This document shows positions 52,706 through 64,000 of a stretch of 64,000 bases of DNA, piece after piece. Both the position numbers and the translations under genes were made by a program. Within the stretch, counting starts at the first letter, position 1; each line of letters starts with the position of its first letter. This stretch comes from Catenaria anguillulae PL171 (taxonomy: Eukaryota > Blastocladiomycota > Blastocladiomycetes > Blastocladiales > Catenariaceae), in NCBI GenBank assembly GCA_002102555.1, contig MCFL01000009.1, forward strand, positions 186,001-250,000, in the 5' to 3' direction. The notes below the pieces were generated by a model. It was not told the DNA's origin. It worked only from the letters and a program-made list of their open reading frames with translations, and did not search any database.

Positions 52706-54123
52706 GTTGGCTGGCGGGATCGCTGGTGACAGTGGGTGTTTGTGGGTGGGTGAGGGTTCCTTGGACGGCTGACGTGTGTTGCAGCGGAGGGCGTTTGCGT
52801 CGACGGCAGCAGACGATAGAGATCTGTTGGGTCGTTTTGCGAAGGGTGGTCAAACAGCTGTTTGATTCACTTGAGCGCTGGTGCATGCGAATTGTATTGA
52901 CGCATTCGAATGAGCAGAAAGTGATTGTCCTTGCCAAGAAATGCAATGAGATGCTGTGCCCGGCCCCACGCCGAAGGAAGCATGCTCTGGAAGACACTGG
53001 AACGCTTCGAGACGCAGTCCCCAGATCCTTTGCCGCAGATCGCCTCGTCCACATGGGTCGATCGTTCTCACGGCCTGATTGCGCAATCCTGGCCAAATGT
53101 TTCGTGTCGACTTCCCAAACAACATGGCCATCCAGGTACAGGTGCATGTTTACATCGGACGAGAAATGCAATGGATTTGTCAGTCAACACGGGCTCGGAA
53201 TGGCCGCCGGTGCCGCCCGCCTGCAGCCATAATCGAGATGTGTCAACTGAACACCAGTTACTGTGGTCTTTGCTGACTGCACCCTGACGCAAGCCCATCA
53301 CGCTCAATGGAAACCCGGTCAAGTCGAATGTTCCCATTCTCTCTTCAGACCATTCTCTATGTCAATGTCGAACCTCAATGCATACAATACCACGGCAATC
53401 CACGGACTACAAACTTGACCCTGCAAGTGCGACGTTACTCGTCCATCAATCAATTCCGAACACCTCCAGCACAACGGCACAACCGTCAGGGTCGTCACGC
53501 ATCCATCCACTCGACATTCCATATATCGGCTATCGCTTGCGCACGGATTTCAAATACCTACTTCGCTCACCTCACTTCAAGCTCAGGCGACTTTCAACCG
53601 ACACACGCCAGATTGGGCTGGACAGTCCAGTTCATCTTTCTGTACTGCGCACACATCGATATCTGAGCCATGACGGCATTTCTCAAGAAAATGGTGAGAC
53701 AGGATGGGCTGACTCACCCTTGTTTAGCACAGCTCTCGCGCAATCTGCCCCCAAATCGGTCCATTCCGGCGCATACCCGCACGCATTTATTGCCGGGATT
53801 GTATTTCTATCCCACACCAGCGGATTACCTTGCTGCTGCTTCAGCAAGTGTCAGCCATTTCAACAACAACCGCTCTCGGACTGTCGGTCTTGTGTGTGAG
53901 AGTCGTGCATGAATCTTGAGCCATTGAAGCCGCCACTCTCTTGTTGCACCCCTCGCCCCAGTCTCTGCCCACATTTATATTCCCCTCTCTTCCCCTCCTG
54001 ACGCTGACGCTCTCTGCCCTCGCACTGCTGCTGCTGCCACTCGTCCGCGCACGTCAATCCATGTAACCCGTCACCACCAACGCAATACCATCAACTACCA
54101 AAAACTCACTCACGCAAGACAAC
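52706..54123. other. Long intergenic region, no gene seen
   Basis: 1.4 kb between divergently oriented SAC6 and the SLC35F5-like gene. Frames of up to 170 codons exist, but none shows the C/G third-position bias or a recognisable motif. It must hold both promoters. Confidence 0.5.
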
Positions 54124-55923
54124 ATGAGCATCCTCACTGGCCGGCTACGCTACCCCATCGGCATTCTTTGTCTGTTCTGCGTCGTCTTCCTGTGGGTCGG
54201 ATCCGGATTCATCGTTAGCGTACGTCCATATTGAATTCCCCAACATCTCCCGGCTCTTTCCGACACCCACTACTTATGCTACGCGCGTGCTGACAACACC
54301 TCCCGTCATTTTCTGTTTGTGTCAATAGTTCCTATTCACGCAGCAAGACTACTACAAGCCCTTCTTCCTCACATACTTCAATACCTGCGTCTTCACCGTC
54401 TACTTTATCCCATACATTCTCAAGTTCCTGTACAGGCGGGCACGCGGTCTCCCCGACCCGGTACTCGCGCAGCAGCAGCAGCAGCAGCCTCCATCATCTG
54501 CCACGTCAATCGACGTTGACAATGTACAACCCCCTTCTTCCTCACCTTCTCCCACGTCTCCTCCTTCGCCCGTGGCTGCTCTTGATTCATGCACTTCCTC
54601 ACGCACATCACCAGCACCAGCACCGCGGTCAAACAACTCGCACGACGATGTCCGGCCGCTGCTCGTTCATGCCGATAGCATTGTCATTGATGATGAGGAT
54701 GACAGTGCTGGTGATGGTGATGATGCTCTTGTGCGCGCCTCTTTTCTTGCATCTGCACTTGATTCTTTTTTCCATATGTACGACCTGGACTGGATTCGCT
54801 TTCCGACCCCGCTGACTCCGGTTCGCCCTCAATGAATGCACATTGTTTACAGCCCGACATGGACAAGTCGAAATCCGGCAATGCTGCCGTTCCCGAAGGC
54901 AAAATGTCGCTCGTCGAGGTCCGTCTCATCAGTCACTCATTCGGCCGAGCGCTTCTTCGTCACAAATATCTTACTTGAATCGCGTTGCACGCATGCCCAA
55001 CAGCACGCTCGCTGCGCCGCCGAATTCTGCTTCCTTTGGTACATTGCCAACTCGTGCAACAATGCCTCGTACGGCCTCACGACCGTGTCCTCGGCCACCA
55101 TCCTTGCCTCGCTGTCGGGTCCCTTCACTCTCCTGATTGCCTCGCGCTTTGGCGCCGACCAATTCACCTACGTCAAGCTCGTGGCCATTCTCGTATGCTT
55201 TGGTGGCGTGTGCCTCGTGGGCCTGTCCGACTCGAGCTCGTCCACCGACACACACTCGAGCAAGTCGCTCATCACAGGCGATATCCTGTCCATTGTCGGC
55301 GCTGTCTTCTACGCTTGTTACATCACGCAAATGAAGCTCCGCATCAAGCACGAGTCCCGGGTAGATTTCCCGCTGTTTTTCGGCTTCTTGGGCCTCATCA
55401 ACATGGTGTGCTTGATCCCCGTTTTAGCCGTGTTGCACTACACGGGTGTCGAGGTGTTTGAATTGCCAGGAGCCAATGCGATCCCGTACATGATTGGAAA
55501 TGCGCTGTTTGGGACTGTCTTGTCGGATTACTTTTGGATGATGGCCACCTTGTTGGCCGGGCCCATCGTCACCACGTTGGGTTTGTCACTGACGGTACAC
55601 ATTTTCTATCCGCACGCCTTGGTTGGAACGGCACGAGTCTGACCCGTTCATCGATGTTCTTTTCAGACACCTGTGGCAATGGTTGGCGACTTGGTGCTCA
55701 AGGGCATCACCTATTCGCCAATGTATGTCGGCGGAGCAGCCTTGATTGTTGTTGGCTTCATTGGTGCGCCTCACCTGCCCCGTCCCTCGTTTATTTCGTT
55801 GTCCCACGTCTCGAATGCTGACTTGGCTCCCACTTGCTTTGCTCAGGTATCAACCTTCCCGTTCTTGCCAACAAACCAGCGCCACCACCCGCACCCACGC
55901 CGGCCGACGTGGACGATTCTTGA
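54124..55923 (+). CDS. SLC35F5-type (EamA/DMT) membrane transporter
   Basis: Exons 54124-54219, 54329-54730, 54853-54918, 55004-55594, 55667-55763 and 55847-55923 encode 442 residues. This is the drug/metabolite transporter family of SLC35F5 and yeast YML018C/YMR253C, about ten membrane segments, vacuolar or endomembrane. Segments: PIGILCLFCVVFLWVGSGFI, FNTCVFTVYFIPYILKFLY, a long polar loop with a Gln run, then CAAEFCFLWYIANSCNNASY and the family block GLTTVSSATILASLSGPFTL. Later segments are KLVAILVCFGGVCLVGLSDS, ILSIVGAVFYACYITQMKL, FFGFLGLINMVCLIPVLAVL, DYFWMMATLLAGPIVTTLGL and GGAALIVVGFIGINLPVL. Substrate unknown. The intron at 54731-54852 (donor GTGCGC) is the least certain, because the loop it interrupts is not conserved. 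Confidence 0.87.
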
Positions 55924-56075
55924 TTTTCTTTTACATACACCGTTGGCTTGCCGTGCAAGCCGCGAGTCTGTCGCAGTCTCCTTGTTAAATCTGTGCCCAT
56001 AGCTCCACTTCTATTTACACACTCGTTTTTCTTCCGTTCAAATATACACCCAAGGATTCCCCCCTCACCCAAAAA

Positions 56076-58864
56076 TCAAGCTCTGGCACCTCCCGCCGGC
56101 CCCATGCGTATCGGCCCCTTGCCTTGTCTGCCCCTGTCCGCCATCCCGCCGCTCCCCTCACTTCCGCCGCCAGCCACCTGGCGCGCGTGATGTGCGGGAA
56201 TGTGTGACGGCGGAAACCGCGGCAGCGCGGGTCCTTGTGTCACCTCGCTTGACATGTACGGATTGTTGTTGTTGATAGTGGAGCTGCGCGAAAAGTCAAC
56301 AGCAGGCGATTTGCGGACGTGGCGCGTTGACGTGGACGTGGGGGCGCTTGCAGGGGTTGAGAGTGATGGTGTGCGTGGAGGTTTCGGGGCAAGTTTGCCT
56401 GTGGCCGCGCGTGCTTGTTGAGCGAGGGCGGACACGGCCAGGATGGGTGTTGACAGGGTTGGCGGAGGTTGGTGGCGGGCGGGTCCAAGAGCAGGAGGCA
56501 GGGACTGGTGGGTAGGCTGAGGTTGAGAGATAACGGTGGTCGAGGCGGTGAGCGAGTTGGACGAAGGAAATGCAGATGGGAGGTGCGGTGTCGAGGCAAT
56601 CGCCATGGGAGGTCTACGAGCGTGTCGGGAGAAAACGTCAGTGTTCGGCACCATAGGTTACAACTTTGGAGACAGGTTGGGAACACTGGCATGCGTACGT
56701 TGGGTCGAACGAGACAGATGCGTGCCCACTCACCTGTTCAATGCTGCTCGGCCCAACGTTGGAGATGTCGGTTTGGCGCAACTTGGAAGACCGGCGCGGG
56801 GAACTTGTCATGGGCGTTTGCACGCGGCCATTCGATTTGCCAGATAGTGATGAAGAGGACGATGACGTGGCCGATGTGGAGCGGAAAGTATGCACTCGAG
56901 GGGACGGCGGAGTGGACCCACCATCCGAGTTGATTGAATTGGAAATAGAACTGTTGCTCCCAAGGCCATAATCCGACTGTGGTTGTTGCACGGATGGTGA
57001 CATGGACGCCTGAGAATCAACGACGGAGGCGTGGTCCAGCTGCGATGCTTGACTCCTCCCATACTGGCGAGGGACCAGATTTGCGGGCAAGTGGCGGCGG
57101 GAAACATTGGAGAGCCGTTTCGCAGCGGTCGCTTTTGTGCCCTTGGAGTTCCCACTTGTCTTGGTTTTTCCTGCTTTCGAGGGTGCCAAGGATTGCTTAC
57201 GGACCAAGGTCGGAGATGACGCTGGCGGACTCGGTGGCGGGCTCGGTGGGCGAAACAGAGCAGAAGCAACTTCAAGAATGGTCCTCTGGCGTGCCAGAAT
57301 GTTGGAAATGGCTGATGGGTTGTTGATGGACACCAGTCTGGCAGTCAGTATGGGATATGTGAGTGAGGGGAACTGCTGTCAAATTTGCGTTGCGTATATG
57401 AGACTTGCTGTCAATTTTGTACCCTTTTTGAAGACTGTTGAGTTGTTCCTTGAGTTGTCGAATCTGTTCTCGAGCATCAGCGAGCTGCTTCTCGTACAAG
57501 ATGCGAGACTTTTGCAACTTGGCGGCCCAACGGTCGTCGGAACGTGCAATATGCCCAGATACGATGGTTTCCAGCTCGTCGTCGGCAATCCATCTCCCAG
57601 GTCGGTCAATGGGAACTTGAACCCCGTCTGGATTTGTGTACATGCCTTCATTCCCACCTCCACTGGCGCCGCCTGGACTGTTGAGTCTTGCAACCGACTG
57701 CCTGACGCTCGCATCCCCCGACTGTTGGTTCAACGCCATGGTTGAAGCACCGCCTTCTCGCTCCTCGACCACAGTTGCAAATTTGGCTGACTTTTTCGCT
57801 GCCCCAACCAATCCCACAGCTGATCCAACGCCGCTCCGAGACCCTCCAGTTGCCAACGATGCCGAACTCGACCTTCGTGACCAATCCGTGCCAGCATTCT
57901 GGCCCAAGCTCCTGACACTGCCAAGTGACTCTGCCACGGCATCTTTCCCAAGCTGATACATGAGTGCGGCAGCACCCTTGCCCATTCCCATGGCCTCGGC
58001 CGCCTCCATTTGCATCTTTTCGACGAGCTCGACGAGCTCGGCAATCTTGAGGTCGCGCTCGTCCACTCTGCGCTGCAACTCGACCACCACATTGGCCATC
58101 TGATCGCCCTCGCTCACCGCCTCGGTCAACTGCTGCATCGTCTTGCTTGCCTCTTCCTCGGCCATTAACCGATTACAATTACTCTTGACCCATCCCATGA
58201 CCCGAGCAAGTTGCACTTTGGCCGCCAACGCCTGATCTGCAGCATCCCTGGCAGCCTGCCTGGCCTCCCTGATGTGTTCGCCTGCAACCTGTTCGACCCA
58301 CTCGCAATGTGCATTTGCTGCCGCAATGCGCTTGTTTGCCTCGTTGCTCCAATACGCTTCGATGGCCTTGGATGTGTTTTCCATTTGCACTTGAGCCGCG
58401 GTCCGTGCGCGCGCCACCTTGAGCTGCGCATCGTCTTGGATATGGCGTGCTTGCTCGTCAAGCGATTCACGGATGCGGTCAATGACGCGAGCCTGGCCGA
58501 CGGCTGCTTGTGTATGCAAAAGCGTGGATTGGTACTCGAGGTCCGCACGCAATTGTGCAAAGGTCGTCAGCATGAGGTGCGTGTTGGGCAGATCGGTTTC
58601 GTTGGTTTGCGTTTCGGCCGATTTCAGGTTCCATGTCTTGAGCAGGTTTTCCGTGTTGAGGGCAAATGTTGTGGAGGCGAGCGTGATGGAGGGTGCCGTA
58701 GGAAGCGACAGGGTGGCTGTGGACTGGGTACGGGAGGGAGACGAGGACACCGCATCATACGTCGAGGGTCGGCGGGAGCAGTTGGTGGGATCGCTCATGA
58801 TTGGATGGCCGAGCGGGACCATCGCTGCAGGCGATCCGCTACGGGAAGGTATTCTGGATGCCAT
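56076..58864 (-). CDS. Coiled-coil protein of unknown function
   Basis: Exons in transcript order: 58864-57423, 57337-56699 and 56613-56076, giving 872 residues. Residues about 85-310 form a long helical coiled coil rich in Ala, Glu and Gln (QARHIQDDAQLKVARARTAA, EWVEQVAGEHIREARQAARD, VVVELQRRVDERDLKIAELV). A second short coil ends exon 1 (KQLADAREQIRQLKEQLNSL). Between and after them are Ser/Gly/Pro-rich disordered parts with polybasic patches (SKAGKTKTSGNSKGTKATAA), ending GPIRMGPAGGARA. I do not recognise the family; a cytoskeletal or scaffold role would be a guess. Introns of 84 and 85 nt were placed by phase (joins QKGLVSIN and FDPTPPMA). The second uses GTACGC rather than the nearer GTGAGT, because only the former keeps the downstream frame. 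Confidence 0.75.
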
Positions 58865-59866
58865 TTTGGGTTTTCAATCAGTTGCTCTGTGTACCATTGA
58901 TCCAATGTCGGCGTCAAGTTCCAGCATGTCGGTCACGCCGACTCCCCTGTAGTTTTGGGGTCTCAAACAAACCGGGTGCGGACAGAGCCATGCACTGCCC
59001 TTCACGTCTCGCGTCGTATGTACATACCTCCGATACATATCAGGGAGCCTCGCAAGACCTGCATGACGACTTGAATAGCACTCCTGGCCTGCAGTCAAGG
59101 CTGCCACGCGGTCGATCGTAAAGTCTTCGGGGCGTATGGCCTTGTATTGAACTCAGCGTGGACGCAACGTGGGTGGTATAAGAGACGTGCATCCGGGATG
59201 TCACGGCACACTCCGGACATGGAGCGGACAAGCCTGCAATCTGGCGCAATATGGCGGAGGGCGGCTGATTGGGCAAAGTGGTGGGGTAAGGCCTCGGGAC
59301 CTGTTCCGACATGTGCCGAATTTTTGTTAGCAACGCTTCCGATTGGCTGCCGGTCACGCCACAGGGCCGTTGAACGTGTGTTGTTGTTCCTTGCGCAAAC
59401 GAACGCGTCTCGTGTCGTTGTCGTTGAGGCCAGTGTGAGCTGCCAATTGCAAGCTGCCAACCATGGCCAACGAACAACTGCGAAGAGAGTCCAACCTTAT
59501 AAAGATTGAGTCGCCCGCCTCCGTCTGCTCGTTGCAATTGGTTTCCAGTGCATGATATTGCGATTTTGGTCCCAAATTTGCGTCGCGACGCTGAAGGATC
59601 GCGGATCAGCATCGCACGTTTTCAGAATCGCAGTGAACAAATGCACACGAGCACGAGCCACGCGACCCTGATTTGTTCACAAAACGCCAGGATCGCCAAC
59701 CGTAAATTTTGAACCGAAACCACAATATTGATGGGACTCGAGCGCACTCTGTCAATGAATACGTAAACCAGTCGGTAACATGCACAGTGCCCCCGACGGA
59801 TCCCTCTCGATTCCCTGACCTGCACAACTTGACCCACACACCCTACAACCGCGAGCGACCACCACT
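58865..59866. promoter_or_regulatory. Divergent intergenic region between the coiled-coil gene and AASS
   Basis: 1.0 kb with no supported gene on either strand; contains both upstream regions. No defined regulatory motif recognised. Confidence 0.5.
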
Positions 59867-62800
59867 ATGACCGCCGCCACCCGCCTCCTCGCCCTGTCCC
59901 GCGCACCCAGCCGGTCATGGCTTCCTGCCCACTCGCGGCTGCACTCGACCTCGTCCAAGCCGCTTGCAACCATCGGCATCCGCCGCGAAACAAAGCACAA
60001 ATGGGAACGCCGCACGCCCGTGCTGCCCTCTCACGTCTCCTCGCTCGTCAAGGACGGCATCCGCGTTCTCGTTCAGCCCTCCAACATCCGCGTCGTCGGC
60101 ACCGAGCGGTACCGTGCCGCGGGTGCTGAAATCGCCGAGGACTTGAGCGCGGCCGACGTGATCCTCGGCATCAAGGAGGTGGAGCCTGCGGCACTCATCA
60201 AGGACAAGACCTACTTGTACTTTTCGCATACGCACAAGGGCCAGCCGTACAATATGGGCATGCTCAAGGATGTCTTGGATAAGCGGATCCGGTTGTTGGA
60301 CTACGAGTTGATTACCGACGACAAGGGCAGGCGCCAGGTCATGTTTGGCACCTTTGCCGGGTACGCCGGCATGATTGACGCATTGCACGCACTTGGGCTG
60401 CGCATGCTGGGTATGGGCTATGGCACGCCCTTTTTGAACGTGGGCATGGCGCACACGTACCCGTCCTTGAACCACGCCAAATCGACTTTGCGCGATTTGG
60501 GTAAGGTTATTCAGCAAGATGGCCTGCCTCGCGAGTTTGGACCCGTTGTGGTCACCTTTACCGGCTCGGGCAATGTGTCACTTGGCGCTCAGGAGGTGTT
60601 CAAGAACTTGCCGCACGAGTTTATCAAGCCCAGCGAGCTGCGCAAGCTGGTCGAGGGCGGCAAGTGGGACTCCAAGAAGATTTATGCCACTGTGGTGGAT
60701 GTGGCCGATCATGTCGTGCACAAGACCGATCCCGACCGCAAGTTTGACTTTGGCCATTATGTCAAGCACCCGCAAGAGTACTCGTCAAAGTTTGCCACGC
60801 ACATTGCGCCTTACACAACCTTGCTCGTGACGGGACACTACTGGGATACGCAGTTCCCGCGCCTGATCACCACCGAGCAGGTCAAGAAGTATTGGCCAGA
60901 GTGGAAGGAAAAGAATCGCATGGTGACGATTGCCGACATCTCTTGCGACATTGGAGTACGTTTTCTTGACATCTTGCATTTCGTCGATGATTCCTCTTTC
61001 TCACACAGTTCAATTCGTATCTTGTAAAGGGCGCTCTGGAATTCATGTCGCACGCCGCCAAGATTGACGACCCGTGGTTTATGTACAACCCATCGACACA
61101 CACGGAGCACAAGAACATTGACGGCGAAGGCATCCAAATCATGTCGGTTGACATTTTGCCCGCCGAACTGCCGCTCGAATCCTCGCAATACTTTGGCGAC
61201 AAGCTCTTGCCCTACCTCAAGGACATGGCCAAGGGCAAGTTTGAAGAGTCGACGCTCAAGCGCGCCACGATTGCTGCCGGCGGCAAGCTCGAGTCCAAGC
61301 ATCAGTGGCTCGAGGGCAAGTTGCCCGCGGTGGGGCCTACGGCTGCCGCTGCCGGTGCGGGTGGAGCAAAGGTCAAGAGCGGTGATTCTTCGCCGGCTGC
61401 CGGTGGGGGCAAGAGGCAACGAGTTGTGGTGCTTGGGTCTGGTTACGTTGCTGGACCCGTGATTGATTACCTGCTCCGTCGCCCAAATGTCGACATTACT
61501 ATTGGTACTGTTTCTCGGATTGTCCCGTTCTGCGTCTATTGAGTGTGACATACTTACTCCCCATTCCATCATCTCACATGACACAGCCTCCAACAACAAG
61601 GCTGAAGCCGACCGCCTCACCGCCGCTCGCCCCTCAGCCAGCTGCCGCCTGCAAACAGCCGAGGTCGAAGTGCACCCAACCGACATGTCGCCCGGGCTCG
61701 CCAAAGTCCTGTCGACGGCCGACGTGGTCATTTCCCTGGTGCCTGCCTCTCTCCACATTCCTGTTGCCGAAACCTGCATCTCGCAAGGGACCCCGCTCGT
61801 CACTGCCTCGTACATTTCGCCCGCCATGAAAGCCCTGCACGCTCGTGCCGTGGACAAGGGCGTGACCATCATGAACGAGGTGGGCCTGGACCCCGGAATC
61901 GACCATCTCACGGCCAAGCAATTCATCGACGACGTGCATGCCAACGGTGGACATCTCGAAGGATTTGTGTCGTGGTGCGGCGGCTTGCCCGCTCCGGAAA
62001 ACTCGGGCAACCCGCTCGGATACAAGTTTTCGTGGTCCCCACGCGGCGTGCTGCTGGCCGCCATGAACCCTGCCGTGTTCTTGCGCAACGGGCAAGAGGT
62101 GAGCATTGCGTCACAGGACTTGTTGACGTCGGCACAGCCCGTCAACATGTACAAGGGCTTTTCGCTCGAAGGGTTGCCCAACCGCGACTCGTTGGCGTAC
62201 ATTGACCAGTATCAGCTCAACCGCAACGAGCTCAAGACCATGTTCCGTGGCACGTTACGGTACAAGGGCTATTCCAAGCTCGTGCACCACATGCGCACGC
62301 TCGGCATGTTGGGTCTGGACGCTGTACCGGGCGTCGAGGACAAGGCTGTTGCGACCAAGCTCACCTGGGCCGAGTGGATGCAGCGCTTGCTACGCGCACC
62401 AAAGAGCGACGTGGCCACGTTGCACATGGCCATCAAGAACCGCCTGGATGCCGCGGGCATTTTGGGTCGTGAGGATCAGGCCGAAGTGATTGCCGCGCTG
62501 ACATGGCTCGACATGTTTTCGCCCACGGCGCCTGCGTTCCCTGCTGGCTCGATTGCAACAGCTGCCGCACACCCCGTGCCGCTGGACGCCACGTGCGCAC
62601 AGTTGCAGGCAAAGCTCGTGTACGAGCAGGGCGAGCGGGACATGGTGGCCATGCACCACGAGTTTACGATTCGCACACGGGCAGGCAAGCGCGCCGGACA
62701 CACAGCAACCATGGTGGCGTACGGCGATCCCGTGCCAACGGGATACTCGGCTATGGCAAAGACGGTTGGTTTGCCTGCAGCGATCGCCGCCGAAATGTTG

Positions 62801-62923
62801 CTCGAGGGCAAGATTGTCGAGAAGGGAGTCTTGGCGCCCATGAAGAGGGACGTGTACGAGCCCATGTTGAACGTGCTGCAAGCCGAAGGGGTCAGGTTTG
62901 TGGAGAAGCATGTGGATTTGTAA
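59867..62923 (+). CDS. AASS: Bifunctional lysine-ketoglutarate reductase/saccharopine dehydrogenase (AASS), mitochondrial
   Basis: The enzyme condenses lysine with 2-oxoglutarate to saccharopine and then splits it to glutamate and aminoadipate semialdehyde. Exons 59867-60955, 61009-61504 and 61587-62923 give 973 residues. The N-terminus is an Arg/Ser/Ala-rich mitochondrial presequence without acidic residues (MTAATRLLALSRAPSRSW ... RLHS). The reductase domain (about 32-480) has IRRETKHKWERRTPVLPSHV, FSHTHKGQPYNMGMLKDVLD, FAGYAGMIDALHALGLRMLG, FTGSGNVSLGAQEVFKNLPH and TLLVTGHYWDTQFPRLIT. The dehydrogenase domain (about 500-973) opens with the Rossmann GSGYVAGPVIDYLLRRP and has NEVGLDPGIDHLTAKQFIDD, SWCGGLPAPENSGNPLGYKF and GYSAMAKTVGLPAAIAAEML. 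Typical fungi keep these as separate Lys1 and Lys9 used for biosynthesis; this fused order is the animal/plant catabolic form. Introns are 53 and 82 nt. Confidence 0.93.
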
Positions 62924-62952
62924 GTGTGTGGTTGTATTTTTTTTTCCGTTTG

Positions 62953-63896
62953 TTAGTAGTCCAATTCACCAGTGTCAGTACAATGCACATTGCTGTTGCT
63001 GTCTTCGGCGTCGACTTGGTCAAACCAAGTCTCCTGGGCGTCTTGGTTGACTTGGTCGACGTTGTCGTAATCAGAATTGTTGTCAACCACGGTGGAATAG
63101 TCGAAGAAGTCGGCATCCTGATGAGAAAAGCATCTGTCAGTGTCTCGTCTCGTCTCCTGTAGATTACCATGCGTGACAGTGGACGCACATATCCATCCAG
63201 CCAGCGCTCGGCCATGGTTCGAATCAGCTCGGCCATCCTGCATGCTGCATCATGATCCTCGCCTCCGCCTGCTGTCTCATGACCATCGTTGGCCGAAACT
63301 GGCGGCGCTTGCTCGCCGCTCTGAGCCTCACTTGCTTGTGCCTCGTAGCCCGACTCGGGTTCCTCCTCGTCACTGTCGCTGTCGGTCTCCACTTCCCCGG
63401 CCCGCCCCTCGGCCTCCTTCTCCACCTCCACTGCCCGCTCATGATCCATTGCATCAAACAAAGATGCAATAACGCCATTGCTTGGGAACTCGGCCGCGCT
63501 TCCAGCTCCAGCCGGCCGCGGCGGGCCGTCGAGTTCGGGGAACATGGACTTGAAGAGCATTGGATTGCGCAGGTGCATTGCCTGGGGCGTAAAGTAGTCG
63601 GAGGCGAGAAGTGTTTGGTGCAGGTAGGTGAAGCGGCGGTTGCGGACGGTCTGTTGCCGCTGGCTGGACTGGGCACGGCTTGAGGACTGGGCACCGGTCC
63701 GAGCCCAGCCGTGGTCGATTGTGCTGCTGTCTCCTGTCTGATCGAGGCCGACAGCTGGCTGGTCGTTGCCGGGTTGCGGTTGCGGCAGCTGGCTCGCGCT
63801 GTTGCTCTGCAAATGCATGATTCGATGTATGTACATTGGTCGATCCTCGTGTGCATGTGAAGATTGCATTGGGGAGGCAGCAGACTGCTCCGTCAT
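62953..63896 (-). CDS. CCDC97-family protein (DUF2052)
   Basis: Exons 63896-63168 and 63117-62953 (intron only 50 nt, phase 0) give 297 residues. The family core is TVRNRRFTYLHQTLLASDYF followed by TPQAMHLRNPMLFKSMFPEL, the R-N-R-R-x-x-x-L-x-x-L...Y-F-S block of CCDC97. An acidic region (ETDSDSDEEEPESGYEAQ) follows. The conserved end is split by the intron: ERWLDGYVRPLSRM joined to DADFFDYSTVVDNNSDYDNV. CCDC97 associates with the SF3B part of the U2 snRNP in animals, so a splicing-related role is likely. I chose MTEQSAAS (63896); the frame is open to the window edge, so a start near 63998 is possible. Its stop lies 29 nt from the AASS stop, tail to tail. Confidence 0.85.
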
Positions 63897-64000
63897 TGTC
63901 CCTGCTCGACGATACAGAGCATGCGCAACAGACAAACATTTGAATTCAACCCGCGCCACCCCCCCCCCATATCGACACGCCACCTCATCCTCTGACATTT

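Noticed and set aside
53378-53899. A 173-codon plus-strand frame in the SAC6/SLC35F5 intergenic region
   Set aside because: No C/G third-position bias, no motif, and the neighbouring frames are equally open in part. Treated as non-coding.
56700-56733. GTGAGT donor in the coiled-coil gene second exon
   Set aside because: Splicing there to the only usable acceptor (56614) gives the wrong phase. The GTACGC donor further on gives a continuous frame with good codon bias.
1-64000. CRISPR arrays, prophage, insertion sequences, ribosome-binding sites, operons
   Set aside because: None seen. Intron-rich genes with eukaryote-specific products make a bacterial reading untenable.

Overview
The window is nuclear DNA of a fungus. 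Nearly all genes are eukaryotic housekeeping genes broken by short GT-AG introns (40-136 nt), several are typically fungal (an NMA111-type tandem HtrA protease, a PMA-type proton ATPase, a Sac6-type fimbrin), and there is one nuclear-type tRNA-Thr. Codons favour C or G at the third position. The gene mix (secreted tectonin lectin, three-dsRBD protein, fused lysine-ketoglutarate reductase/saccharopine dehydrogenase) suggests an early-diverging zoosporic lineage, perhaps Blastocladiomycota. That placement is inference and I cannot prove it from the sequence. No plasmid, prophage, CRISPR array or bacterial operon is present.

Layout. 0-9.8 kb: 3' end of a P-type proton ATPase, TRM6 (eight exons), a large F-box-like/ankyrin-like protein on the minus strand, and exocyst SEC15. 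10-16 kb: a small secreted Ala/Pro-rich protein, a protein with three double-stranded-RNA-binding domains, and a tentative small two-exon gene. 16-31 kb: an F-box-like gene (+), AAR2 (-), NMA111 (+), a secreted six-blade tectonin (+), and a second F-box-like gene (-) that is a clear paralogue of the first in inverted orientation. 31-40 kb: RPN12, an NF-X1-type zinc-finger protein, a PAQR receptor, and a second secreted Ala-rich protein. 40-44.6 kb: a decay zone with an unresolved Cys-containing gene, a degraded HARBI1-like transposase, a coding-like remnant, a broken tectonin copy fused to an unrelated N-terminus, then tRNA-Thr(CGT). 45-56 kb: COX20, an unknown conserved-looking protein, a third secreted Ala-rich protein, a cytochrome b561-domain protein, fimbrin SAC6, and an SLC35F5-type transporter. 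56-64 kb: a coiled-coil protein, the fused AASS enzyme with a mitochondrial presequence, and a CCDC97-family protein.

The genes are independent eukaryotic units, not an operon. Many are tightly packed tail to tail (29, 93 and 147 nt between facing stop codons) and several pairs share short divergent promoters (378-485 nt). Exon boundaries were worked out by hand from reading phase and family alignment from memory. Every multi-exon model except the two flagged as tentative keeps one open frame and a length divisible by three.

Most notable: a family of three short secreted Ala/Pro-rich proteins with a recurring T-P-C-x-K motif and GPI-like tails; an animal/plant-style fused lysine-catabolic enzyme in a fungus; the inverted F-box-like duplicate pair; the intact tectonin and its broken chimeric copy; and a splice-donor consensus with pyrimidine at +4 in 34 of 35 introns. 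I did not find a clear-cut new multi-gene system.
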